A stretch of 53,977 nt of DNA from an uncultured Oscillibacter sp. (GCA_910576845.1 CAJTJA010000009.1:1-53977); one strand, 5' to 3'. Positions 1 to 9,035 are shown, numbered from the stretch's first letter. Notes: generated by a model from the sequence alone, not told the origin. Made by a program: numbers and translations.

Positions 1-401
1 AGATGGTGGAGGTCTCCGAGGGCTACGCCCGGAACTTCCTCCTGCCCCGGAAGATTGCGGTCCCCGCCACGGCGGACGCCATCAATACCATGAATCTCAA
101 AGAGAAGGCCAAAAAAGCCGAAGAAGCCCGCCAGAAGGCCCTGGCGGAGGAGACCGCCGGGAAGCTCAAAGAGTGCATGGTGAAGCTGACCGCCCGGGCG
201 GGTAGCGGCGGCAAGCTCTTCGGCGCGGTTACGACGAAGGAGATTTCCGAGGGGCTCCAGAAGCAGTTCGGGATTGACATTCCCAAGCAGAAGCTGGTGC
301 TGGAGGAGCCCATCAAGGCTTTTGGCAACTACGAGGTGAAAGCCCGGCTGGGCTTCGAGGTAACGGCCACGGTTTACGTATCCGTATTCGAGGAAAAATA
401 A
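1..401 (+). CDS. rplI: 50S ribosomal protein L9, 5'-truncated by window edge
   Basis: Large-subunit ribosomal protein L9, a two-domain protein that binds 23S rRNA near the base of the L1 stalk. The visible 132 residues open inside the conserved N-terminal RNA-binding motif (VEVSEGYARNFLLPRKIAVPA), so about 18 residues including the true start lie before base 1; the first complete codon is at base 3 and the Met there is internal. The long connecting helix rich in K, A and E (roughly visible residues 30-50) and the C-terminal domain follow, with a stop at 399-401. It is the first gene visible of a run leading into dnaB 42 bases later, the usual rplI-dnaB neighbourhood of Bacillota. Identification is secure from the motif and context. 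Confidence 0.97.
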   Translation, partial: MVEVSEGYARNFLLPRKIAVPATADAINTMNLKEKAKKAEEARQKALAEETAGKLKECMVKLTARAGSGGKLFGAVTTKEISEGLQKQFGIDIPKQKLVLEEPIKAFGNYEVKARLGFEVTATVYVSVFEEK

Positions 402-443
402 ACGTTTCCTCTGCGGGCGTGTTCGGAAAGGGGTGTGTTCATC

Positions 444-1793
444 ATGGCAAACGAAGATTTGCTGCTGCGGCAGATGCCGCACAGTCTGGAGGGAGAGCAG
501 GCCGTTTTGGGCTCTATGCTCATTGACCCGGACTGTGTGAAGGATGTGATGGACAAGCTGCGGCCGGACGATTTCTATCTCCGGCAGAACCGGGAAATAT
601 TTGAGACCATTTACACCATGTTTTCCTATGCCCGCCCCATTGACGGCATCACCGTCTTTGAGGAAATGCAGAAGGCCGGACTCACCGACGGCAATACCCG
701 TTCCTATCTTGCGCAGCTGATGGAGATTACGCCCACCAGCGCCAACGTCATGGAGTATGCCGCCATTGTTCGAGACAAGGGACTGCTGCGTCAGGTTGCC
801 CAGGCGGCTGGAGAGATTACCGCTCTGGTACAGGAGGGCATGGGCGAGGCCGGGGACATTCTGGAGGCGTCCGAGCAGAAAATCTATGCTATCCGCCGGG
901 GCCGGAGCGCTCAGGAGATGGTTTCCCTGCGGAATGTTCTTCCCGACGTACTGGACCGGCTGGGAGAGATGAGCGAGCATGAAAACCACCTTCCCGGCCT
1001 GTCCACAGGCTTATCCGCCGTTGACCAGAAAATCACCGGGCTAAACCGTTCGGACCTGATTCTCTTGGCCGCGCGGCCTGGTATGGGGAAGACGTCTTTT
1101 GCGCTGAATGTGGCGTTAAACGTGGCGAAAGGAGAGAGGAAGACGGTGGCGGTATTCTCTCTGGAGATGTCCAGAGAGCAGCTGGCCACCCGGCTGCTCT
1201 CCTCCGAGGCACTGGTGGAGAATAACCGCCTGCGCACAGGACTGCTTCGGGAGACGGATTGGGAGAAAATCGCCGGTGCGGCCACTGTGCTGAACGGACT
1301 GGATATCCGCATTGACGACAATCCTCTGCTGTCCGTAGCGGATATGAACGCCAAGTGCCGGAGGCTGGATCATCTGGCCCTGGTGGTGGTGGATTATTTG
1401 CAGCTGATGAGCTCTGCCGGCGGGAGCAGCCGGGGCGGGGAGAACCGCCAGCAGGTAGTGTCCGATATGTCCCGGATGCTGAAAATCATGGCAAAGGAGC
1501 TGAACGTTCCGGTGATTTGCCTGAGCCAGCTCAGCCGCGCCAACGAGAAGCGGGATGACAAGCGGCCTATGCTCTCGGACCTTCGGGAGTCGGGCGCCAT
1601 TGAGCAGGATGCGGATATTGTTCTGTTTTTGTACCGGGATGACTATTACAATGAGGATTCAGAGAAGCATAATATTGCAGAGTGTATTGTTGCTAAAAAC
1701 CGCCATGGCGAAACTGGAAAGGTAGAGCTCCGCTGGATGCCGGAGTATACGCAGTTCTCCACCCTGGATAAGCGCTATGACGACGAAAACTGA
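444..1793 (+). CDS. dnaB: Replicative DNA helicase DnaB
   Basis: Hexameric 5'-3' helicase (DnaC in Bacillus naming) that unwinds DNA at the replication fork. About 449 residues, the normal length. The N-terminal helical domain carries the LEGEQAVLGSML signature. The C-terminal RecA-like motor has a Walker A ARPGMGKTS near residues 209-218, a Walker B region LVVVDYLQLM, and the downstream SLRESGAIEQDAD and FLYRDDYY motifs. ATG 444 is preferred over an in-frame GTG at 435 because a GGAAAGGGG ribosome site sits about 10 bases before it and homologues begin near MANEDLL. Its last 17 bases overlap tilS, which implies translational coupling. No intein is visible at the P-loop. Confidence 0.97.
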   Translation: MANEDLLLRQMPHSLEGEQAVLGSMLIDPDCVKDVMDKLRPDDFYLRQNREIFETIYTMFSYARPIDGITVFEEMQKAGLTDGNTRSYLAQLMEITPTSANVMEYAAIVRDKGLLRQVAQAAGEITALVQEGMGEAGDILEASEQKIYAIRRGRSAQEMVSLRNVLPDVLDRLGEMSEHENHLPGLSTGLSAVDQKITGLNRSDLILLAARPGMGKTSFALNVALNVAKGERKTVAVFSLEMSREQLATRLLSSEALVENNRLRTGLLRETDWEKIAGAATVLNGLDIRIDDNPLLSVADMNAKCRRLDHLALVVVDYLQLMSSAGGSSRGGENRQQVVSDMSRMLKIMAKELNVPVICLSQLSRANEKRDDKRPMLSDLRESGAIEQDADIVLFLYRDDYYNEDSEKHNIAECIVAKNRHGETGKVELRWMPEYTQFSTLDKRYDDEN

Positions 1794-3156
1794 GCTTTTA
1801 AAACGCCTCCCCCGGGCGGTTTTGCCCCGGGCGGGACAGCGGGTGCTGTGCGCCGTCTCCGGGGGACTGGACTCCATGTGCCTGCTGTTCCTGCTGGACA
1901 TGTGGTGCCGGGAGCGGGGCAGTACGGTGCTGGCCGCCCATTTCAATCACCAGCTCCGAGATGAAGCGGCGGACCGGGACGAGATATTTGTCCGAGAGAC
2001 CTGCGGAGCGTGGGGGATCTCCCTGACTGTGGGCCGGCGGGACGTGCGGAAATATGCCGGGCAGAAAGCGCTTTCCATTGAGGAGGCCGCCCGGAACCTG
2101 CGCTACGGATTTCTGCGCCGGACGGCGGCGGAGAAGGATTGTGAACGGATTTACACTGCCCACCACGCCGATGACAATGCGGAGACCATCCTCCTGAATT
2201 TGGCCCGGGGAACCGGACTTGCAGGTTTGACGGGAATGGGCTGGGAGCAGGACGGAATCTGCCGCCCTCTGCTGGGCGTGACCCGGGCGGAGCTGGAGGA
2301 GTATGCCGCTCAGCGGAACATCCCCCATGTTGAGGACGAAACCAATGCCGACCCGGAGGCCGCCAGCCGGAATTTCCTGCGGCTTCAGGTGATGCCGCTT
2401 TTGAAAGAGCTGAATCCCCGGGCAGTAGAGCACATTTGCCAGGCCGCCGGGCGGCTCCGCAGTGTGGAGCGCTCTTTGGAGGCGGATGCCGCCGCCCGCA
2501 CAGCCCATGTAGAGGTTCAGGAGGGCCGTGTGACGCTCTCCATGGATGCGTTAGCCCAAGCTCCGGAGGCGGTCCAGCCCCGGATGCTGCTGCGGCTGTT
2601 CGATCTGCTGGGCGTGGGACGGAAGGATATCGGCTCTGCTCATCTGGGAGCCCTGATGGACTTGACCCGCCGCACGGCCTGGGGAAAGGAGGGGCGGCTG
2701 AGCCTGCCCCACGGCGTCACCGCCCGTTACTGCCGCCGGTGGCTGATTCTGGAGACCCGCCCTCAGACATTGACGGAGGTCCAGCTGGTTCCGGGACGGC
2801 CCCTGCGGTGGGGGGATTGCACCGTCACCCTGCTGGACCGGCCGGAGGGAGAGGGGATCGTCTTTTTCTGGCGGGGAAGGCCGGGGCAGAGCCCGTTGGT
2901 CACGGTGGCTCCCTGCCCGCCGGGAGAACGGCTGACTCTGCCGGGAGCCAAGGGAAGCCGGAGTGTAAAACGCCTCTGCCTGGACCGCCGTATTTCTCTG
3001 GCGGAGCGGGACCGGCTGCCTGCCGTGTACGTGGAGGGGCAGCTGGCTGCTGTGTGGGGGCTGGGTGTGGACGAGGCCTTTGCGCCGGTGACGGGAATGC
3101 CCTGCCGGTTCATAAAAATCGAGGAAACAGAAAAACATATTGGGGAGGATAAATGA
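1777..3156 (+). CDS. tilS: tRNA(Ile)-lysidine synthetase
   Basis: Joins lysine to C34 of the tRNA(Ile) CAU anticodon using ATP, switching its decoding from AUG to AUA. The protein has 459 residues, as expected. The N-type ATP pyrophosphatase loop SGGLDS is at residues 28-33, followed by HFNHQLR, the RYGFLRR segment, AHHADDNAETIL and GLAGLTGM, all family hallmarks. The C-terminal TilS substrate-binding domain ends around residue 440. It starts inside dnaB (17-base overlap) and its TGA at 3154-3156 lies just before hpt, the classical tilS-hpt-ftsH order. The ribosome site must lie within dnaB coding sequence. Confidence 0.95.
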   Translation: MTTKTELLKRLPRAVLPRAGQRVLCAVSGGLDSMCLLFLLDMWCRERGSTVLAAHFNHQLRDEAADRDEIFVRETCGAWGISLTVGRRDVRKYAGQKALSIEEAARNLRYGFLRRTAAEKDCERIYTAHHADDNAETILLNLARGTGLAGLTGMGWEQDGICRPLLGVTRAELEEYAAQRNIPHVEDETNADPEAASRNFLRLQVMPLLKELNPRAVEHICQAAGRLRSVERSLEADAAARTAHVEVQEGRVTLSMDALAQAPEAVQPRMLLRLFDLLGVGRKDIGSAHLGALMDLTRRTAWGKEGRLSLPHGVTARYCRRWLILETRPQTLTEVQLVPGRPLRWGDCTVTLLDRPEGEGIVFFWRGRPGQSPLVTVAPCPPGERLTLPGAKGSRSVKRLCLDRRISLAERDRLPAVYVEGQLAAVWGLGVDEAFAPVTGMPCRFIKIEETEKHIGEDK

Positions 3157-3157
3157 A

Positions 3158-3712
3158 ATGCGCAGTGAAATGGAGAATGATATTCTGAAGGTACTGGTGA
3201 CGGAAGAAGAGCTGAAGACCCGGGTGGCAGAACTTGGTGAGGCGCTCTACGAGAAGTTCCAGGGGAAAAAGCCTCTGTTTCTGGGCGTGCTGAGGGGCAG
3301 CTTTGTGTTTATGACGGACCTGGTCCGGGCCTGCCAGCTCAAGAGCGATGTGGAGTTTATCGCTGTCAGCTCTTATGGAAATTCCACGGCTTCTTCGGGC
3401 CGGGTGCAGATTGACCACGATCTCAGGCAGGACATCACCGGACGTCATCTGATTATCGTGGAGGATATTCTGGATTCCGGGAATACCCTGGCTTTTTTGA
3501 AAGAGTATTTTCTGACGAAAGGCGCGGCCTCGATTACCATTGTCACCCTGCTGGATAAGCCCGCCCGCCGGACCAAGGCCATTACCGCAGACTACTCCGG
3601 CTTTACGGTTCCTGACGAGTTTGTGGTGGGCTATGGATTGGACTACGCCCAGATGTATCGGAATATCCCCTATATCGGCGTATTGAAGCCGGAAGTCTAC
3701 GCCCGAAAATAA
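3158..3712 (+). CDS. hpt: Hypoxanthine phosphoribosyltransferase
   Basis: Purine salvage enzyme converting hypoxanthine or guanine plus PRPP to IMP or GMP. The 184-residue type I PRTase has the loop LGVLRGSFVF, the PRPP-binding motif IIVEDILDSGNT and the C-terminal FVVGYGLDYAQMYRNIPYIG. The start is taken as ATG 3158, because GGGGAGG at 3142-3148 gives ideal spacing; reading from the upstream TTG at 3140 would put the ribosome site inside the gene. An out-of-frame ATG at 3153 is ignored. It begins immediately after the tilS stop and precedes ftsH, the order conserved in Bacillota. Confidence 0.95.
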   Translation: MRSEMENDILKVLVTEEELKTRVAELGEALYEKFQGKKPLFLGVLRGSFVFMTDLVRACQLKSDVEFIAVSSYGNSTASSGRVQIDHDLRQDITGRHLIIVEDILDSGNTLAFLKEYFLTKGAASITIVTLLDKPARRTKAITADYSGFTVPDEFVVGYGLDYAQMYRNIPYIGVLKPEVYARK

Positions 3713-3753
3713 AGGCCGCTGTTCTCTGGATGGCGAAAAGGAGGAATGCCGTT

Positions 3754-5628
3754 GTGTCCAAGCAAAACCGTACGTCGAACCTCAGCTTTTTGATGCTGGG
3801 GCTGGTGATTCTGCTGTGTCTGAGCTGGATATGGCAATTGAACGGCCAGAGCGAGAGAATGGGGTTTTCCCAGGTGGAACAGCTTTTCCGGCAGGAGAAA
3901 GTGGAGTCCTTTGTGATTCGGGACAATACGCTGCTGATGACTCTGCGCGGGGAGCCGGAGGGCCGGAATACCCTGAGCTATGAGCTCTATGACTTCGACC
4001 TGTTCTACGACAGTCTAGGACCGTTGGTGGAGGAGCAAAGCGCCAGAGGCGTTATCACCTCCTATGACTATCAGCAGGACCATTCTACCAACTGGCTGGA
4101 GATTCTTCTGCCTTGGGTATTGACGGCGGTGCTGATTGGCGGCATGTGGTATTTCTTTACGCTTCGGAATCAAGGCGGCATGGGTGCTGACCGAATGGCG
4201 AAGTTTGGCTCCGCCCGTACCCGAACTCTCTCGGAGAAGGACAAAAAGGTCCGTTTTGAAGACGTGGCCGGAGCTGACGAGGAGAAAGAGGAGCTGCGGG
4301 AAATTGTGGAGTTTCTCCGGGATCCCCGGCGGTTCATTGACATGGGGGCCCGGATTCCCAAAGGAGTGCTGCTGGTGGGCCCTCCGGGCACCGGAAAGAC
4401 CCTGCTTGCCAAGGCTGTGGCCGGAGAAGCAGGAGTGGGCTTCCTCTCTATTTCCGGCTCCGACTTTGTGGAGCTGTATGTAGGCGTGGGTGCCAGCCGG
4501 GTCCGGGATCTCTTTGACCAGGCCAAAAAAACCGCCCCCGCCATTGTCTTTATCGATGAAATCGACGCTGTGGGCCGCCAGCGGGGCGCCGGTGTGGGCG
4601 GTGGACATGACGAGCGGGAACAGACGCTGAACCAGCTTTTGGTGGAGATGGACGGGTTTGCCGCCAACGAGGGCGTAGTGGTTCTGGCCGCTACCAACCG
4701 GGCGGATGTGCTGGACCCGGCGCTGCTGCGGCCCGGAAGATTTGACCGGCAGATCTATGTGGGGCTTCCCGACATCAAGGGGCGTGAGGATATCCTGAAA
4801 ATTCATGCCAAGGGTAAGCCCTTGGCTGAGGATGTGGATCTGCGGCAGCTTGCGCGGGGCACGGCGGGGTTTACTGGGGCGGACTTGGAAAACCTGGTAA
4901 ATGAGGGAGCTCTGCTGGCTGCCCGGAGGAACCAGAATTATATTACGATGAAAGACCTTCGGGAGGCGGAGATCAAGGTCATTGCGGGCCCTGAAAAACG
5001 GAGCCGGGTCATCTCTCAGCATGAGCGGGAGCTGACCGCATGGCATGAGGCGGGCCACGCGGTAGTGATGGAGACGTTGCCGGAACATGACGCGGTGAAT
5101 CAGATTACCATCGTTCCCCGAGGGCAGGCGGGAGGCATGACCATTGCTCTGCCGGAGGAGGATCGCTCCTACCTCTCCAAGCGCTATATGGAAGATCAGA
5201 TTGTGGCGCTGCTGGGAGGACGGGTGGCGGAGAAGCTGTGCCTGGGGGACATTTCCACTGGGGCCAGCAACGACATTCAGAGGGCTACCTCCATTGCCAG
5301 GAAGATGGTGGCGGTTTACGGAATGAGCGAGACGATTGGCTCGGTTGCCTTTGAGAGCGGACATGACGAGGTGTTCATCGGAAGGACTATGAGCCAGGGA
5401 CGGAGCTATTCCGAGGCTGTGGCCGCTCAGATTGACGAGGAGATTCGCCGGGTGGTGGACGAGGCCTACAGGCGCTGTGAGGATATCCTCCTGGAAAAAA
5501 GAGAGATACTGGATACTGTGGCGAATTATCTCCTGGAGAATGAAACCATGGAACGGGAGGCGTTTCTGGAGGTGTATTCTGGGAAGGAGACGAAGGCAGT
5601 AGAACTCTCCAAGGAGCAACCGGAATGA
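3754..5628 (+). CDS. ftsH: ATP-dependent zinc metalloprotease FtsH
   Basis: Membrane-anchored AAA+ protease that degrades misassembled membrane proteins and short-lived regulators. About 624 residues. Transmembrane segments lie near residues 11-28 and 116-136 with a small external domain between them. The AAA module has Walker A GPPGTGKT (about 209-216), Walker B VFIDEIDAVG and the second region of homology ATNRADVLDPALLRPGRFDRQ. The zinc site HEAGH is near 431-435. The start is ambiguous: ATG 3730 has only a weak upstream ribosome site, whereas in-frame GTG 3754 follows AAAAGGAGG by 9 bases and is preferred here; the difference is eight N-terminal residues. It is the last gene of the rplI-dnaB-tilS-hpt run. 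Confidence 0.96.
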   Translation: MSKQNRTSNLSFLMLGLVILLCLSWIWQLNGQSERMGFSQVEQLFRQEKVESFVIRDNTLLMTLRGEPEGRNTLSYELYDFDLFYDSLGPLVEEQSARGVITSYDYQQDHSTNWLEILLPWVLTAVLIGGMWYFFTLRNQGGMGADRMAKFGSARTRTLSEKDKKVRFEDVAGADEEKEELREIVEFLRDPRRFIDMGARIPKGVLLVGPPGTGKTLLAKAVAGEAGVGFLSISGSDFVELYVGVGASRVRDLFDQAKKTAPAIVFIDEIDAVGRQRGAGVGGGHDEREQTLNQLLVEMDGFAANEGVVVLAATNRADVLDPALLRPGRFDRQIYVGLPDIKGREDILKIHAKGKPLAEDVDLRQLARGTAGFTGADLENLVNEGALLAARRNQNYITMKDLREAEIKVIAGPEKRSRVISQHERELTAWHEAGHAVVMETLPEHDAVNQITIVPRGQAGGMTIALPEEDRSYLSKRYMEDQIVALLGGRVAEKLCLGDISTGASNDIQRATSIARKMVAVYGMSETIGSVAFESGHDEVFIGRTMSQGRSYSEAVAAQIDEEIRRVVDEAYRRCEDILLEKREILDTVANYLLENETMEREAFLEVYSGKETKAVELSKEQPE

Positions 5629-5636
5629 AGGAAAAT

Positions 5637-5673
5637 AAAAGAGGCCGGGAGCGCTGTGCTCCCGGCCTCTTTT
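5637..5673 (+). terminator. Bidirectional terminator after ftsH
   Basis: A perfect 12-bp GC-rich stem (GAGGCCGGGAGC, 5641-5652, with its complement at 5658-5669) has a 5-base loop. It is flanked by AAAA on the left and TTTT on the right, so it can terminate both ftsH and the convergent Crp/Fnr-type gene whose stop codon lies at its right edge. Confidence 0.93.
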
Positions 5674-6391
5674 ACCGGTTGGACCCATTCCGGCTTTGAG
5701 ACATGTAAACCCGCAGCTCCCTCTGCGCGCGGTGATACTGCTCTGCATGAAAAGCAGCCTTGCCCCGCTGAATGGAGAGGATGCCATCCCTGACAAATTG
5801 AGTCAGAGTGCGGTTAATGGTTTTCTCCGTCAGGCCCACCTCTTCGCTGATTTGGCGGCGGGTTTTATTCAAAACTACATATCCGGCGGTTCTGATGCTC
5901 TGCTCCTCCGCCTGGCGAACCAGGTATTTCAGCAGTACATACTTGGCGGAATGGAACAGCCGCTCCCCCCGGTTATAGCTGGAGCAATACAGCTTGGCGG
6001 CCACGTGGCGGCTGATGGCCCGGAGAAGCCGGATATCCTGCCGGAGCCAACGGTCAAAGGTTTCTGCCGGCAAGTAAGCAACCAGGCAGTCCGATACTGC
6101 CTCAATAGTCACGGAAGTGGCGGCGGCTCCGGCCAACAGCGTTACCTCGCCGATAAAGGATATCGCCTCATTCATTTCAATCATGAACACATTTCCGTTT
6201 TCAAATTCATTGACCACCCGAAATGTTCCCTGGAGCAGAATGCCGATCCGTTCCAGGGGGCTGTCTTTCTGGTGGATGAGCGTATGAGCGGGGTGGTTCC
6301 TAAGCTGAAACTGATCGTCCAGAGTCTCGGGAATTTGAGCGGTAAAATCCCGCAGTTCCGGCGCCAGCTCCAGCAGCTCTGCGTAACGCAT
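5672..6391 (-). CDS. Crp/Fnr-family transcriptional regulator
   Basis: Homodimeric transcription factor, 239 residues. The N-terminal two thirds form a cyclic-nucleotide-binding-like beta barrel (HTLIHQKDSPLERIGILLQG and IGEVTLLAG segments). A dimerisation helix follows, then a C-terminal winged helix with the recognition segment RRQISEEVGLTEKTINRTL. No four-cysteine Fe-S motif of Fnr is seen, so it senses a ligand rather than oxygen through a cluster; the phosphate-binding Arg of Crp is not obvious either. The start at 6391 has GGAGG seven bases upstream. It lies 97 bases after the amidohydrolase and is the last gene of the 9.9-5.7 kb minus-strand group, so it probably regulates that group. 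The effector is unknown. Confidence 0.88.
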   Translation of the reverse strand: MRYAELLELAPELRDFTAQIPETLDDQFQLRNHPAHTLIHQKDSPLERIGILLQGTFRVVNEFENGNVFMIEMNEAISFIGEVTLLAGAAATSVTIEAVSDCLVAYLPAETFDRWLRQDIRLLRAISRHVAAKLYCSSYNRGERLFHSAKYVLLKYLVRQAEEQSIRTAGYVVLNKTRRQISEEVGLTEKTINRTLTQFVRDGILSIQRGKAAFHAEQYHRAQRELRVYMSQSRNGSNR

Positions 6392-6436
6392 AAGGCGGCC
6401 TCCGTTTCTGTTCGCTTTCGGGCGCTTTTGAGAACA

Positions 6437-6470
6437 CCCCTTGGAACCATGATAGCATGGTTCCAAGGGG
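6437..6470. promoter_or_regulatory. 15-bp perfect inverted repeat upstream of Crp/Fnr-type gene
   Basis: Arms CCCCTTGGAACCATG (6437-6451) and its exact complement (6456-6470) are separated by ATAG. It sits between the amidohydrolase stop and the regulator start, 46 bases before the latter. No T-run follows in either direction, so it is a poor intrinsic terminator. It could be an operator or an RNA-processing or stabilising hairpin between the two genes. Confidence 0.7.
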
Positions 6471-6488
6471 CGTACAAGCAAATTTTAT

Positions 6489-7817
6489 TTACTTCCAGTT
6501 CTGGAGCCAGGGCTGCTTTTCAAAGAGCAGCTCCGCCTCCCGGCGGACCCGCTGGGCGTCGATGGTCAGCAGCTCCCGGTTCTTCATCAGCAGCTTCCCG
6601 TTTACGATGGAGTGGCGCACGTCGCTTCCGCTGGCGCTCTCCACCAGGGTGTGGACCAGATTCTGGGTGGGCCAGAGGTGAGGCGCACCAGCGTCTACGG
6701 CAATAAGGTCCGCAGGAGCGCCGTTTTGAAGAAGGCCCAGTCCTGGCTCCATCAGTGCCGCCGCCCCGCCCTTCGTGGCCATGGACAGCAGGGTTTCGGC
6801 GGGCATTATGTGGGAATCAGCGGAGGCCACACCCTGGGTGGCGTTTATTACGCACCGGAAGAGACGCATCTCCCGGAACAGGTCCAGCCCGCCGTGGGCG
6901 GAGCCATCGGTGCCAAGGCCTACGGGAATCCTGGCATGGAGCAGCTGGGGGGTGGGAGGAACACCCTTGCCGCAGTTGGAGAAGGGGCAGTGAATAACCC
7001 GCACCTGACGCCGGGCCAGGATTTCGATTTCCTCCTGGCTGAGGAAGATGCAGTGTGGGGCGGTCATGGGGGCGGAGAGCAGACCCTCCTCTTCCAGCCA
7101 GAGGAAGGGGCGCTTGCCGCAGCGCTCGATGAAGTCCGTTACCTCGCTGGCGTACTCGTTCATATGGGTCTCCACAGGCACACGGTCCTCTGCCGCTGCC
7201 TCAAACACCGCCCGGAGCAACTCTTCACTGACGGCGGTGGGGGTGGTAACAGAATAAATGGGCTTTAAAAGGCCGGTAAGGGTGCGCTTCATGGCACGCA
7301 GACGCTCCACCGCCTCTGGGACAGAGGAGGCTCGAAGACTCTCGGGGCAGAAGGGATTGTCGTTGGTCATGACGCTGAGGCGTCCCCGGAGCCCAGCAGC
7401 CTGGTAGACCTCGGCATAAATCTCCGGATACTTTCCTCCCGCGTCTACGAAGCCTGTGGTACCGCAGGAGATCATTTCTATGGCTGCCAGTTGGGCGCTG
7501 AGACGGGAGCTCTCCTCGTCCAGGCGGCTCTCAAAGGGAACGTTCACCCGCTTCCAGATAACGGGCTTTTCATCCAGCAGGCGTCCCCGGAGAAGCTGCT
7601 GGCTGGTATGGAGGTGCCCGTCTACCAAGCCCGGCATCCAGAGAAGGTCCGGGCTGTCCAGGACCGTATCCGCCTGGTAGGGACAGGCATCCCGGTCCAC
7701 GATATCCAGGATGCGTCCATCCCGGATGGCGATGGACTTCCCGCTAGCGATAGTCATATCCGGGGTGAGATAGCGGCCATTTGTGAGAAGCAGATCACAG
7801 TGAAGATCGGCAGGCAT
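6489..7817 (-). CDS. Amidohydrolase, TrzA/MtaD-type deaminase family
   Basis: Metal-dependent hydrolase of the amidohydrolase superfamily, 442 residues, cytoplasmic. Family members deaminate or dechlorinate nitrogen-ring compounds (S-adenosylhomocysteine or methylthioadenosine deaminase, guanine or cytosine deaminase, triazine hydrolases). Metal and catalytic residues are visible: GLVDGHLHTSQ (H68, H70), ETHMNE (H218), APHC (H255) and GTDGSAH (D304). The urease-like beta domain is split between both termini. It follows the TSUP permease by 14 bases in a minus-strand operon with two further membrane proteins and a Crp/Fnr regulator, suggesting that the compound taken up is its substrate. The exact substrate cannot be read from sequence. 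Confidence 0.85.
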   Translation of the reverse strand: MPADLHCDLLLTNGRYLTPDMTIASGKSIAIRDGRILDIVDRDACPYQADTVLDSPDLLWMPGLVDGHLHTSQQLLRGRLLDEKPVIWKRVNVPFESRLDEESSRLSAQLAAIEMISCGTTGFVDAGGKYPEIYAEVYQAAGLRGRLSVMTNDNPFCPESLRASSVPEAVERLRAMKRTLTGLLKPIYSVTTPTAVSEELLRAVFEAAAEDRVPVETHMNEYASEVTDFIERCGKRPFLWLEEEGLLSAPMTAPHCIFLSQEEIEILARRQVRVIHCPFSNCGKGVPPTPQLLHARIPVGLGTDGSAHGGLDLFREMRLFRCVINATQGVASADSHIMPAETLLSMATKGGAAALMEPGLGLLQNGAPADLIAVDAGAPHLWPTQNLVHTLVESASGSDVRHSIVNGKLLMKNRELLTIDAQRVRREAELLFEKQPWLQNWK

Positions 7818-7831
7818 TGAATAAAAACCTC

Positions 7832-8584
7832 CTATTTCAGCAGCATGAACAGGGAAAAGCAGATGGAGAACGCCGCCACGCCCCGCTTCAGCAGGGACTG
7901 GGGCACATGGGCAGCGGTGACGCTGCCGGCAAAGACTCCCAAGGCATGACCCAGCACCGCCGCCAGAAGGACAGGCGCCAGGGAGGCAAGGGATGCGCAG
8001 CGGCTGCCGTACACCATAACGGCGGGCAGGGCAATGAAGACGGAATCCAGCAAGGCCGTGCCCACGGCCAGCTTGGCGGGCACACCCATAGCCACTAAAA
8101 GGGGCATCACCAGCACCGGCCCCCCCGCCCCCGAAAGGGCGCAGAGAAGGGCGGTGGCAAAGCCAAGGGCTGCGAGCGGCAGAGGCTTAGGGAAGGAGTC
8201 CCCCTGTTGCTTCTTTTGGGGGCGGAGTTCCCGGACAGCAATGGCGAGCCCCGAGAGCAGCACCACCACATAGAGCACAACCTTGACGGTGTCCGCTGCC
8301 AGAAGCCCGCCCAGGGCCGCCCCAAGAAGTCCTCCTGCCAGACTTCCGGCGGAGAGAATCAGGGCGGGCCGGAGGGGCAGCTCTCCCCGGCGGCGGTAGC
8401 CCCAGGAGCCGATGATTCCGGAGACAGCGAAGCAGAGGAAGCTTAGAAGCAGACTTTCCGTCACCGGGAGGCCGCAGGCGCTGGTGAAGAGGATGGGCAG
8501 CAGGAAGCCCGCCACGCCGCACCAGCCGATGAACAGTCCCACCACGCAGCTTCCCAGGGCGGCGAAGAGAAGCTCAAATGGCAT
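7832..8584 (-). CDS. TSUP family (TauE/SafE) membrane permease
   Basis: Polytopic membrane protein of 250 residues with about eight hydrophobic segments. It shows the two-fold repeat typical of TauE/SafE transporters: an early glycine-rich segment, LFIGWCGVAGFLLPILF, and a later one, LCALSGAGGPVLVMPLLVAMGVPAKLAVGTAL. The family moves sulfonates, sulfite, sulfoacetate or small organic anions. Its start overlaps the upstream 148-residue membrane protein by 11 bases, so the two are translationally coupled. It may import the amidohydrolase substrate or export its product; the direction cannot be inferred. Confidence 0.87.
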   Translation of the reverse strand: MPFELLFAALGSCVVGLFIGWCGVAGFLLPILFTSACGLPVTESLLLSFLCFAVSGIIGSWGYRRRGELPLRPALILSAGSLAGGLLGAALGGLLAADTVKVVLYVVVLLSGLAIAVRELRPQKKQQGDSFPKPLPLAALGFATALLCALSGAGGPVLVMPLLVAMGVPAKLAVGTALLDSVFIALPAVMVYGSRCASLASLAPVLLAAVLGHALGVFAGSVTAAHVPQSLLKRGVAAFSICFSLFMLLK

Positions 8585-9020
8585 GGGTCAGCCTCAATAC
8601 CGTCTGGGCCACCACCAGGGACCCGAAGAAGGTGCCGGTCATGACCAGAACGGTGATAATTACCAGCTTCCAGCCCTGCTTGAAGAACATCTTCAGTTGG
8701 TTGCTGATGGACATACCGGCGAAAGCGCCCACCATGGTCAGCGGCGCGGTGAAGTTGATCTTCCCGGCGGACTCGATGACGAATTGGGACACGGGAGACA
8801 GGGGGCAGGCGCACAGCAGCCCCAGGATCGAGCAGTAGGCCACGGTGGGCAGCTTCAAGGGAATCACATGGGCCAACCCGGCGGCGCACAGGGCAATCAA
8901 GAGCAGCACCAGCACGCCGGGCAGGGACTCGGAAAAGGCTACGTCAAAGCCAATAAAGTTAGCGGTCATCATGCCCAAACCGGAGATGGCAAGGACGAAA
9001 ATCCAATCCTTAATCGTCAT
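8574..9020 (-). CDS. Small integral membrane protein, likely partner of the DUF3100-like protein
   Basis: A 148-residue, very hydrophobic protein with four or five predicted membrane spans and glycine and small residues within them (AISGLGMMTANFIG and LTMVGAFAGMSISNQL are typical segments). I do not recognise a named family. It starts 15 bases after the DUF3100-like gene ends, with GGAGGAG eight bases before its ATG, and it overlaps the TSUP gene by 11 bases. The pairing of a protein of about 280 residues with one of about 150 recalls two-component secondary transporters such as MadM/MadL, but this is only an analogy of size and arrangement. Confidence 0.8.
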   Translation of the reverse strand: MTIKDWIFVLAISGLGMMTANFIGFDVAFSESLPGVLVLLLIALCAAGLAHVIPLKLPTVAYCSILGLLCACPLSPVSQFVIESAGKINFTAPLTMVGAFAGMSISNQLKMFFKQGWKLVIITVLVMTGTFFGSLVVAQTVLRLTHAI

Positions 9021-9035
9021 AGCAGACGCTCCTCC

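Noticed and set aside
4015..5796. 593-codon open frame on the minus strand opposite ftsH
   Set aside because: It mirrors the FtsH codons (GC-rich third positions leave antisense frames open), has no ribosome site and no protein motif.
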